From JBFGJY01 sp041576975 (GTDB lineage: Bacteria; Pseudomonadota; Gammaproteobacteria; UBA4575), in NCBI GenBank assembly GCA_041576975.1, contig JBFGJY010000102.1, positions 1 through 6,142 of the forward strand: a stretch of 6,142 bases of DNA. The letters run 5' to 3'. Positions 1 to 6,058 of the stretch are shown here, one piece after another. Positions within the stretch are counted from its first letter, which is position 1; each line of letters starts with the position of its first letter. A model generated the notes under the pieces. That model made no database searches. It was not told the origin of the DNA and saw only the letters and a list, made by a program, of their open reading frames with translations. A program made the translations under genes and the position numbers.

Positions 1-191
1 ACACCATTTAATGAGCTTTCAATTTCATCTTCAACAAGTCCTGGGCCATCTGGATGTTCGTCCCCATGAATAAGACGCACAAGTTGTGCCTGAGCAGTTT
101 CAGTGCCATCTGCATTCACATGAAAATCAATATTTTCACCCTGCTTTACAGATATTTTATTTGTATAACCAAAAATTTTGATCTCTGCCAT
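1..191 (-). CDS. dmfA2: N,N-dimethylformamidase large (beta) subunit, N-terminal fragment
   Basis: The gene starts at ATG 189-191 and runs off the window after 63 codons, with no stop. The visible protein begins MAEIKIFGYTNKISVKQGEN and contains VRLIHGDEHPDGPG near residues 38-51, followed by an acidic stretch. From memory, Paracoccus/Alcaligenes DMFase large subunits start the same way (a short I-x-G-Y strand, then VRLIHGD-x-x-P-x-GPG and an E-E-x-I-x-S segment), so I recognise the family with good confidence. In the family this subunit carries the catalytic mononuclear iron site (two Tyr, one carboxylate) and hydrolyses the amide bond of dimethylformamide to dimethylamine and formate; those residues lie outside the window. 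It follows the free small-subunit gene by 36 bp, with only a weak GGAA ribosome site. Substrate identity within the N-alkyl amide class cannot be told from this fragment. Confidence 0.86.
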   Translation of the reverse strand, partial: MAEIKIFGYTNKISVKQGENIDFHVNADGTETAQAQLVRLIHGDEHPDGPGLVEDEIESSLNG

Positions 192-227
192 TTTCTTATT
201 CCAACATTTTTATTGTTTTAAACAGCT

Positions 228-593
228 TCAAGATTCCATCAAGTCATGAATTCGTTTTAAAAATACACCGTGATAAGCGTCTTCTATCATTTTATATTCT
301 CTATTTTCAACAAAACGAGGAGGCACGCCTCTTTCGCCAGAGAGTGCAATAATTTTGAACGTATTAGATTGCTCATCACGCATAATTGCATATTTATCTT
401 TTTGAGGTGCACATCGAAAAAAGTGTAACAATCTTTCGAGAGCCTCCCTATGTTGCCCAAGTGGTTTGTTTTTATATTCTTCGATGACTTCATCGCAGAC
501 TAAGGTCTTTAGATATTCAATCTGCATCTTGTCATAATATTGACGATAAACAATGTCTTTATCATCTATTTCTATTTCATCTTCGGGCAACAT
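228..593 (-). CDS. dmfA1: N,N-dimethylformamidase small (alpha) subunit, free-standing copy
   Basis: This protein of 121 residues starts at ATG 591-593 and ends at TGA 228-230. It fits the DMFase small subunit (about 130 residues in known enzymes): an acidic N-terminus, a helical stretch around VIEEYKNKPLGQH (37-49), a YFR/FFR-x-x-P segment (58-63), a KYAI...FKIIA strand pair (67-83), and the C-terminal signature AYHGVFLKRIHDL (about 106-118), which matches the family's A-x-H-x-VFLRRI ending as I recall it. The adjacent downstream gene is the large subunit, the usual dmfA1-dmfA2 order. In characterised enzymes the small subunit is non-catalytic and packs against the large subunit in an alpha2beta2 unit. 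It is about 68% identical to the C-terminal domain of the permease encoded 28 bp upstream. Its ribosome site is poor (AAGAA at best), so translation may depend on coupling to the upstream gene. Confidence 0.88.
   Translation of the reverse strand: MLPEDEIEIDDKDIVYRQYYDKMQIEYLKTLVCDEVIEEYKNKPLGQHREALERLLHFFRCAPQKDKYAIMRDEQSNTFKIIALSGERGVPPRFVENREYKMIEDAYHGVFLKRIHDLMES
231..590 (-). repeat. Diverged tandem duplicate, copy 2: body of the free dmfA1 gene
   Basis: This is the partner of the 625-984 copy. The similarity begins just after its start Met (LPE in both) and ends at the last residue before the stop (ES in both). The spacer sequences after the two stop codons (594-621 and 192-227) do not resemble each other, so the recognisable duplication is limited to the coding part. 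Confidence 0.9.
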
Positions 594-621
594 AATTTAT
601 TTTTTCTTATAATTAGTTTTT

Positions 622-2283
622 TTATGATTCCAACAAATCATACACGCGTCTTAAAAAGACTCCGTGATAGGCATCTTCCATGGTTTCGTATTCTTTATCC
701 TCGACTAATCGCGGTGACATGCCCCTGATACCAGAAAACGCAACAATTTTATAAGCTTTAGACTGTTCATCACGTTTAATTGCATACTTATCTATTTGAG
801 GAACGCGACGAAAGTAGAGCAAAAGTCTTTCCAGTGCCTCACTATGTTGACCAAGAGGTTTATTTTTATGTTCTTCAATGACTTCATCACATACTAATGT
901 CTTTAGATAATCTCTTTGCATCTTGTCAAAGCGCCGGTGATAAAGGAAATCTTTGTCGTCAGTTTCGGTAGCTTCTTCAGGTAAAGCCTCGCCACCTTTT
1001 TCAGTACGGCTAGATCTCCATTCCCCCTTCTTTTTATCTCGCCACGCACGGAACTGTTTTTTCATACCAAATAGGCCATTATTTAAAAAAAGAACTACGA
1101 ACAACATCAATATACCTATCATGATGTGTCTTATTGGTCCCAAGGTGATTAAAACTTTATCCAGAAACACAACAATGAGTGTCCCAGCAACTGCGCCTTC
1201 AGCTCTTCCTATCCCTCCAATCGTAAGCATTGCCAGGCCCAAAAGTACGGTATCAAAACTAAAAATTGAAAAAGCCACACCTCTATACTGAGCTGTATAA
1301 AATCCACCAATAAATCCAAGTGCCACCGAGGAAATAAGAAAAACAGTTATTCTAGCCTTTTTATAGTGAACACCTGTTGCTTCTGCGAATGCCTCTCTTT
1401 TTTCCGGCGCCATTTTCAATATCCTGCCAAGCCGTTTCCCATCAACAAATCTGAACAGGAAAAGTGAAGCAATCAACAACGCGAATGCCCCATAGTACGA
1501 GACGATTGACTGTGTCAATGGAGACCAATCAGAATTAATGTATGTTGAAGCCCCATATAATCCTCCGGATGCTGAACCAAATTCCTTAGACGTTACAACA
1601 TACACTCTACAAAGCTCATTTAATCCCAAGGTTAGCAATGCATAATAAAATCCATCCAAACGCATGGCAGGTAATGCAAGTATTCCTCCAAAAATAAATC
1701 CAACTACCATTCCGATAAGAGGCAACGTCCACCAAGGAAATCCTAAATTTATCGACAACCATGAAGTACAAAAGGCAGCAGACCCAACAACAGCATAAGA
1801 TGCAAGTGAGAAAATACTGGCTGTTCCAATTATTAACGTCCAACAAACGTTTATTGCAGCAAAAATTCCGAAAATAGCACCCGCAGTTAAAAGTGTATTT
1901 TGTAGACTCGAAGGTAGATAAAAAGGAGCAATAGCTAAAACTAACAAAGTAATGGTCCAATAGATTGGCCTTTTATCTACAATAAGTTTTTGAGCTTTCA
2001 GCGTTTTTCTATTGTATTGGCCTCGAATCAGTAACATTGTCCTTCTTGTTGGCCACCATCGAATTCTCCTCCAAAGACGGTTCCCATGATTGGCCCATTT
2101 GTGTATATATTTAAATCTTCCAACTTTATACAGAGGAACTTTATATGCAGTGTTTTCATCCCAAACAGATCTTGGATCCTTTACTCGAATCGTCGGAACT
2201 TCATAGTTGCCACCCTTTGCTCCCCAAATTGCCAACGGGTTCTTCCAAGTAAATTGTTTGCCACTATTATTATTTGTACTCAT
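622..2283 (-). CDS. livM: LivM/UrtC-type ABC permease fused to a DMFase small-subunit domain
   Basis: This 553-residue protein is far longer than usual LivM/UrtC permeases (roughly 300-420). Residues 1-105 are a hydrophilic extension rich in Trp and Arg (for example RRIRWWPTRR at 72-81). Residues 107-403 form the permease, with about ten hydrophobic segments and family landmarks: the LDGFYYALLTLGLNELCR loop (209-226), ATGVHYKKARITVFLISS (302-319), GGIGRAEGAVAGT (356-368). Residues 404-433 are a Lys/Arg-rich linker, and 434-553 are a complete DMFase small-subunit domain ending AYHGVFLRRVYDL. The frame is open throughout, so nothing suggests a stop or frameshift at the junction. The ATG overlaps the TGA of the livH gene as ATGA, implying translational coupling and supporting the start despite the long N-terminus. 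Positive residues flank both ends of the membrane core, so both extensions are probably cytoplasmic. Inferred role: one half of the channel, plus a tether for the amidase. Confidence 0.9.
   Translation of the reverse strand: MSTNNNSGKQFTWKNPLAIWGAKGGNYEVPTIRVKDPRSVWDENTAYKVPLYKVGRFKYIHKWANHGNRLWRRIRWWPTRRTMLLIRGQYNRKTLKAQKLIVDKRPIYWTITLLVLAIAPFYLPSSLQNTLLTAGAIFGIFAAINVCWTLIIGTASIFSLASYAVVGSAAFCTSWLSINLGFPWWTLPLIGMVVGFIFGGILALPAMRLDGFYYALLTLGLNELCRVYVVTSKEFGSASGGLYGASTYINSDWSPLTQSIVSYYGAFALLIASLFLFRFVDGKRLGRILKMAPEKREAFAEATGVHYKKARITVFLISSVALGFIGGFYTAQYRGVAFSIFSFDTVLLGLAMLTIGGIGRAEGAVAGTLIVVFLDKVLITLGPIRHIMIGILMLFVVLFLNNGLFGMKKQFRAWRDKKKGEWRSSRTEKGGEALPEEATETDDKDFLYHRRFDKMQRDYLKTLVCDEVIEEHKNKPLGQHSEALERLLLYFRRVPQIDKYAIKRDEQSKAYKIVAFSGIRGMSPRLVEDKEYETMEDAYHGVFLRRVYDLLES
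625..984 (-). repeat. Diverged tandem duplicate, copy 1: dmfA1-like domain fused to the permease
   Basis: These 120 codons (permease residues 434-553) align without gaps to residues 2-121 of the free small subunit at 231-590; the offset is exactly 394 bp. By hand count 82 of 120 residues are identical (about 68%). The invariant blocks include YLKTLVCDEVIEE, KNKPLGQH, EALERLL and EDAYHGVFL. Both copies are free of stops and keep the family's C-terminal signature, so neither looks like a pseudogene. A tandem gene duplication, with one copy joined to the upstream permease, is the simplest explanation. Confidence 0.9.
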
Positions 2284-3161
2284 TGTTCTCGCGCCTTATC
2301 TAGAATGCCCGCAATACCTCTTGGTCTTATAATTAAAATCGTTATGATCACCAGAAACTGGGTGATCAAAACATATTGTCCACCTAACAACCTTGAGGTA
2401 AGTGCTTCAGTAAACCCAAGTATAATTGCTGCAATCACCGCACCTTGAACGCTACCAAGTCCACCACACAGTGCAATGCTGACTCCCTTAATTAAAGGCG
2501 TAATGCCACTGAAAGGCGCGATATAATAAGTTTGCGAGAGAAGTACCGACGAAAGACCAGCCATGGCACCGGTTATTGCCATCACGTAAAAACCAGTTCT
2601 TCGTATACCAATACCAACAATGGAGGCAGCATGGGGATTCATCATCATGGCTCTAATTTCCAAGCCACGCCTGCTAGATTTCATCCAACGTACCACAAGA
2701 ATTAACATTATTATCGAACAAACCACGATACCAATTTTATCGGACGTTAAAACGGTTCCACCAATTGAGATTTTCCAATATCCAAATATCTCAGGAAGTG
2801 CTTTGTTTTTGGGGCCAAACCACCACAGCAAGGCTTGCGACCCCATTAAGCTAATCGCAAGCGTTCCAATCATGCCTCTTACTGTAAAATTTGGCTTGTC
2901 GTGAAGTGGAATAAATACTAATGAGCAAATAATGATGCCACCAAGTGCACCAGTTAAAACACCGGCAATAAGTACTGCCACTGGATGATCAGAAAGCATC
3001 CTTGCCACAAGGTAGGCACCATATCCTGCAAATGAAAAAATGAAACCATAACCTAAGTTAAGTAATCCTAGACTCGACCATGTGATTGAGACAGCAACTG
3101 CAACCAAACCATAGATACAGGCAACAACGACCGCATTAATTAATATAAATCCTATATCCAA
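2280..3161 (-). CDS. livH: LivH/UrtB-type ABC permease (HAAT family)
   Basis: This inner-membrane permease has 293 residues, the normal length for LivH. The visible landmarks are the N-terminal helix with IYGLVAVAVSITWSSLGLLN (16-35), the cytoplasmic coupling-loop region RRGLEIRAMMMNPHAASIVGI (164-184), AMAGLSSVLL (199-208), the GGLGSVQGAVIAAIILG segment (233-249) and the terminal LIIRPRGIAGIL (276-287). It should pair with the LivM-type protein to form the channel. The start is TTG at 3159-3161; the first in-frame stop upstream is the TAA at about 3183-3185 and no ATG or GTG lies between, so TTG is the only reasonable choice. A GAGG lies 11 nt upstream. It begins 16 bp after the livF stop and its TGA overlaps the next ATG. 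Confidence 0.93.
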   Translation of the reverse strand: MDIGFILINAVVVACIYGLVAVAVSITWSSLGLLNLGYGFIFSFAGYGAYLVARMLSDHPVAVLIAGVLTGALGGIIICSLVFIPLHDKPNFTVRGMIGTLAISLMGSQALLWWFGPKNKALPEIFGYWKISIGGTVLTSDKIGIVVCSIIMLILVVRWMKSSRRGLEIRAMMMNPHAASIVGIGIRRTGFYVMAITGAMAGLSSVLLSQTYYIAPFSGITPLIKGVSIALCGGLGSVQGAVIAAIILGFTEALTSRLLGGQYVLITQFLVIITILIIRPRGIAGILDKAREQ

Positions 3162-3177
3162 AGCAAAACCATCCTCA

Positions 3178-3885
3178 TTACTTTAGGTGCATTGACAAAG
3201 CTGAAGAGGCCTCGCCTTTTAACTTTCCTGCATGCATCCCAATCACACGATCTACTTTACCCTCAAGTAATGCAACATTTTGTTCGGCAATAATCATTGC
3301 CGAACCACTCAACTCAATTTTCAATAGCGCTTCCATCACTCCAATACCAATTTTGGGTGCAAGTCCTAAGGATGGCTCATCAGCAAGATACAGTTTTGCA
3401 TCGGTCATCAATCCTCTTCCAATTGAAACCATCCTACGTTCACCGCCCGACAGTCGCGCAACCGGTGTTTTCAATAAATTTTTTAATGGTTCAAATAATT
3501 CTAATACCTGTTCTTTTTTTTGTTTTCGCATTTTCCATGCTTGCTTAGTAAAGGCCCCGCTATCAAGATGTTCTTCAACCGTTAATCCATGAAAAATTTC
3601 ATCTCCTTGCGGCATTATTGCAAGACCTTGTCTTACAATTAGGTGAGTATAACGACCGGGGCCTTGACTGCGGGTTCGCCCAATTTGGCGACCATTAAAT
3701 AGTATCGAACCTCGTTGCCATCCGGTTAAACCCGCTATTGCATAAAAAAATGTAGTCTTCCCGTGTCCATTTAAACCGACCAAACCGACACACTCACCAG
3801 AATTAATAATAAAATCTAAATCATGAATAACTCGTAATGGCCCATAACCGGCAGATAATCCCTTTACATTTAAAATTTCACTCAT
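3178..3885 (-). CDS. livF: LivF/UrtE-type ABC transporter ATPase
   Basis: This 235-residue cytoplasmic ATPase has the usual LivF length. Walker A is GLNGHGKT (37-44), the Q-loop is MPQGDEIF (Q93), the signature is the canonical LSGGE (145-149), and Walker B with the catalytic Glu is LYLADEP (165-171), followed by SLGLAP. The switch position reads AEQN (200-203); as in LivF proteins generally, Gln stands where many ABC ATPases have the H-loop His. It should dimerise with the LivG-type ATPase and drive the LivH/LivM channel. The start is ATG 3883-3885, 16 bp after the livG stop, with no good Shine-Dalgarno site (an A-run and GTAATAC precede it), so coupled translation is likely. Confidence 0.94.
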   Translation of the reverse strand: MSEILNVKGLSAGYGPLRVIHDLDFIINSGECVGLVGLNGHGKTTFFYAIAGLTGWQRGSILFNGRQIGRTRSQGPGRYTHLIVRQGLAIMPQGDEIFHGLTVEEHLDSGAFTKQAWKMRKQKKEQVLELFEPLKNLLKTPVARLSGGERRMVSIGRGLMTDAKLYLADEPSLGLAPKIGIGVMEALLKIELSGSAMIIAEQNVALLEGKVDRVIGMHAGKLKGEASSALSMHLK

Positions 3886-3901
3886 GTATTACTTTTTTAT
3901 A

Positions 3902-4633
3902 CTACGTAACAGTTTCAAAGTATGCAGCTCGAACTTCAGGGCTATTTACAATTTCGTTAAGATGCCCTCTTGCAATTATTTCTCCGGCATCCATCACTAT
4001 TACTCTATCCGCAATCGTGTCTAATAACTCAATTCTATGTTCAACTATCATTACCGCAATATTCATTTCTTTAGAAAGCATTCGAAGAATTTCATCGATC
4101 TCATCAATTTCGGAATTTATTAACCCAGCAGCAGGCTCGTCCATCAAAAGAAGCTCTGGTTTTTTCATAAGAAGATTTGCAAGTAACAATTTTCGTCTAT
4201 CGAATGTGTCAAGTTGGGAATTTAAAACGCTTTCGTCCACAACAAAATTAACAAGATCAGCTGCATATTCAGCATCAAATCGAGTGAGATACGGCTTATA
4301 AGCTTGCCTGGCGGCTTTAAATGTTTGTCCTACAGTAAGTTCCTCAGGTATGAGAGGGGTTTGATAGGTCCTACCAATTCCGATTCTGGCTCTTTTAAAT
4401 AAATGCAAATGATTGATATTTTGATTTTTATAAAAAACATTCCCGGTTTTTGGCGTGTACCGGCCGGAAAGGATTTCGAGTAGACTTGTTTTACCAGCAC
4501 CGTTGGGGCCAATTATCCCTAAAACTTCGCCCGGTTTTATATCGACATCAATGTCTCTTAAAATTTCCCTGCCACCCAAATCGAGTGATAAGTTTTCACA
4601 GAAGAACAAAGGAGCAGAAGTATGATCATCCAT
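3902..4633 (-). CDS. livG: LivG/UrtD-type ABC transporter ATPase with a degenerate signature motif
   Basis: This 243-residue cytoplasmic ATPase has Walker A GPNGAGKT (42-49), Q-loop RTYQTP (Q91), Walker B LLLMDEPAAG (161-170) with the catalytic Glu, and the switch His in IVEHR (H199). The C-terminal region IVNSPEVRAAYF (228-239) is the typical LivG tail (I-x-NP-x-V-x-x-AYLG). The ABC signature, normally L-[SAP]-Y-G-[QE]-QRR in LivG, reads LDTFDRRK (141-148): the Gly and the usual small residue are replaced. The gene frame is intact on both sides, so this is substitution rather than a sequencing frameshift. The start is ATG 4631-4633 with GAGG 8 nt upstream, 24 bp after the binding-protein stop. 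The partner is the LivF-type ATPase encoded next. Confidence 0.93.
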   Translation of the reverse strand: MDDHTSAPLFFCENLSLDLGGREILRDIDVDIKPGEVLGIIGPNGAGKTSLLEILSGRYTPKTGNVFYKNQNINHLHLFKRARIGIGRTYQTPLIPEELTVGQTFKAARQAYKPYLTRFDAEYAADLVNFVVDESVLNSQLDTFDRRKLLLANLLMKKPELLLMDEPAAGLINSEIDEIDEILRMLSKEMNIAVMIVEHRIELLDTIADRVIVMDAGEIIARGHLNEIVNSPEVRAAYFETVT

Positions 4634-4657
4634 GACTTCTGCCTCTATGTTTTTAGA

Positions 4658-6025
4658 TTAACCCCACCAAGGTGCAGGTTGTAATTTAGATTCAGCTATT
4701 GCATCTGGCCAGATGATCTTGTGTTGCACGTCTTGAACTTGCACATACAGTTGACTCATGCCAGTTTCGTGTGAATCTGATTGGTTGCCAAATCCATTGT
4801 CTGGGTAGTGAAGTGCTTCTTGATATTCATTATTCATGTCCATCATTCCACACACACCTCTATCCGGATTCGCTCTTATCCAATCACAATTTTTCTTGAA
4901 ATCTTCCGGTGTTGTATCCAGCGCCTTAGTGGCATTCCATGATTTTTCAAGGTACTTAACAATGTCGTACCCATTGCCAGTATAAACAAGCCCCATGGTA
5001 TTTCTTTCATAATCACCGAACTCAGGAAATCGTTTTAAGTATTTTTTCCTGAAATCTTGGCCAATTTTATCCCCATAAATACCTAGCACTGTGCTCCAGC
5101 AAAATCCTTCTGTAGCGCGCCCACCCAGTTCTAGAAATTCTGGTTGTGAGGGGCCGTACTGAAGATACACGATTGAATCTTTTACGGGGTCAGCTACAAA
5201 TTGCTTACAAAATGCAGCATATTCAGAAGCAACCCAGTGATCAATCATAATTGCGCCTGCATCAACTTCTTTTAGCCTTTGCATTACAGGTGCCCAATCG
5301 TTTACCGGATATTGAATATCTGTCACTTCAGCTAATTCATAATCGTATTTTGGAATAGCCTCTCTAGCTGCTCTGAGTATGGTTTGGTTGTAACCAACTT
5401 GTTCAGCAACAATGTGAATTTTCCTGTTCTTTGGTTTCCATCCTTGTTCTTTTTCCATATGTGTAAGCCACAGTGGATAGGTCCATCCATAATTAACTTC
5501 GGATGGATCTGTTTGCAGCACATGACTATATTTTTCAGGTTCTGCCTTGAATGCTTCGGTAGCATTTCGCTGGGTGTTACCTTGCAAGTAAGGACACTTA
5601 TATTTAGCTGATTCATCCATGGCAGGAATGGGCGCAAATAGAAATGCATTGGATATCGCATGTACTTTTTTATCAATGCAGGCTGCAATCGTTTGTCTAC
5701 AACTTTCAGGATTAAGTTTGTCTACATCCGGTACAAAAAGTTCTAGCTCTCTACCCAAAATACCACCGGCAGCATTAATTTCTTCCTGGGCCATGATAGA
5801 TCCATTGAGATGATCTTGGTCATCTGCAACACCATAAGGCGTGGATAACGAAGAAGGTATGCCTAAAAGAATTTTATCTGAGGCATTCACTCGCCTAACC
5901 CATGGCGCTGGGAATGCAGAGACCGCAGCACCAGCAGCTACACCTTTTAAAATCTTACGTCTTGACTCTTGTTTTTTATTCAGACCATCTTCTTTTTTAT
6001 TAACATCTTTTTCTTTTTTCGTCAT
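4658..6025 (-). CDS. Tat-exported periplasmic binding protein of a Liv/amide-type ABC importer
   Basis: This 455-residue type I periplasmic binding protein (Peripla_BP_5/6-like, the AmiC/UrtA/LivK group) is the substrate-capture component. After a Lys-rich n-region comes a twin-arginine motif SRRKILK (21-27), then a modest hydrophobic stretch; cleavage is plausible after VNA (46-48). Mature-protein landmarks are GIPSSLSTPYGVADDQDHLNG (55-75), EEINAAGGILGRELEL (81-96), SCRQTIAACIDKKVHAI (108-124), which is the lobe-1 pattern of the family, and IQYPVNDWAPVMQRLKEVDAGAIMI (237-261) in the second lobe. I start it at ATG 6023-6025, because a GGAGG sits 8 nt upstream; a TTG five codons earlier (6040) overlaps that ribosome site and is unlikely. 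Being first in an operon with DMFase subunits, it probably binds a small amide; family membership alone would also allow urea or branched-chain amino acids. Confidence 0.92.
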   Translation of the reverse strand: MTKKEKDVNKKEDGLNKKQESRRKILKGVAAGAAVSAFPAPWVRRVNASDKILLGIPSSLSTPYGVADDQDHLNGSIMAQEEINAAGGILGRELELFVPDVDKLNPESCRQTIAACIDKKVHAISNAFLFAPIPAMDESAKYKCPYLQGNTQRNATEAFKAEPEKYSHVLQTDPSEVNYGWTYPLWLTHMEKEQGWKPKNRKIHIVAEQVGYNQTILRAAREAIPKYDYELAEVTDIQYPVNDWAPVMQRLKEVDAGAIMIDHWVASEYAAFCKQFVADPVKDSIVYLQYGPSQPEFLELGGRATEGFCWSTVLGIYGDKIGQDFRKKYLKRFPEFGDYERNTMGLVYTGNGYDIVKYLEKSWNATKALDTTPEDFKKNCDWIRANPDRGVCGMMDMNNEYQEALHYPDNGFGNQSDSHETGMSQLYVQVQDVQHKIIWPDAIAESKLQPAPWWG

Positions 6026-6033
6026 AACTAAAT

Positions 6034-6038
6034 CCTCC
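6034..6038 (-). promoter_or_regulatory. Ribosome binding site GGAGG of the binding-protein gene
   Basis: GGAGG on the minus strand is separated by 8 nt from ATG 6023-6025. It is the strongest Shine-Dalgarno sequence in the operon and decides the start of the binding protein. The later genes have weaker sites, consistent with the common pattern in which the binding protein is made in excess of the membrane components. Confidence 0.85.
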
Positions 6039-6044
6039 AAGCAA

Positions 6045-6058
6045 ATGTGATATCACAT
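6045..6058. promoter_or_regulatory. Perfect 14-bp palindrome, probable operator
   Basis: ATGTGATATCACAT reads identically on both strands; the symmetry stops at the flanking A/G pair. It lies 6 bp upstream of the GGAGG and 20-33 bp upstream of the start codon of the first gene. The half-site TGTGA recalls CRP-like boxes, but the spacing between halves is 2 rather than 6, so CRP is not a good fit. A dimeric repressor (for example of the GntR or MarR kind) is plausible; the cognate regulator is not in the window. Confidence 0.6.

Larger units (their letters stand above)
1..6025 (-). other. Putative amide uptake and hydrolysis operon
   Basis: Seven genes share one strand with gaps of 24, 16, 16, -4, 28 and 36 bp, and I see no hairpin followed by a T-run in any gap. 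The order is binding protein, LivG, LivF, LivH, LivM-DmfA1 fusion, DmfA1, DmfA2. The spacing supports a single transcript that continues beyond the window. Together the genes would import a small amide and hydrolyse it in the cytoplasm; the released amine and formate would feed nitrogen and one-carbon metabolism. Confidence 0.8.

Noticed and set aside
192..227. Terminator between the free dmfA1 copy and dmfA2
   Set aside because: The 36-bp gap has no GC stem followed by a T-run in the direction of transcription.
1..593. Urease or formamidase/acetamidase genes, as expected beside a Urt-like transporter
   Set aside because: The short protein and the N-terminus of the large one match DMFase small and large subunits and not urease gamma/beta/alpha or FmdA-type amidases.
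985..1060. Permease-DmfA1 fusion as an artefact of a missed stop codon or frameshift
   Set aside because: Both the permease tail and the subunit domain are in the same frame without any indel needed, and the linker is an ordinary Lys/Arg-rich sequence. Read-level confirmation would still be sensible.
953..1291. 112-codon plus-strand frame, and similar ones at 2086-2448, 2620-2904, 3297-3592 and 5841-6050
   Set aside because: All are antisense to well-identified genes, lack recognisable domains and have no supporting ribosome site.
1616..1960. 114-codon minus-strand frame inside the permease gene (and 287-493, 4330-4512, 5332-5688 likewise inside other genes)
   Set aside because: These are alternative frames of genes with clear homology; the Cys/Trp/Phe-rich product at 1616-1960 is what a shifted membrane-protein frame gives.
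3837..4301. 154-codon open frame on the plus strand
   Set aside because: It is antisense to livG and livF, has a Ser/Ile-rich composition typical of a shadow frame, shows no family motif, and the opposite strand is clearly coding.
6026..6040. Upstream TTG start for the binding protein (five extra residues, MEDLV)
   Set aside because: The TTG lies at the edge of the GGAGG itself, and the ATG at 6023-6025 has ideal 8-nt spacing from that site.
6045..6058. CRP or FNR binding site
   Set aside because: The half-site TGTGA resembles CRP but the inter-half spacing is 2 instead of 6, and it lacks the FNR TTGAT/ATCAA halves.
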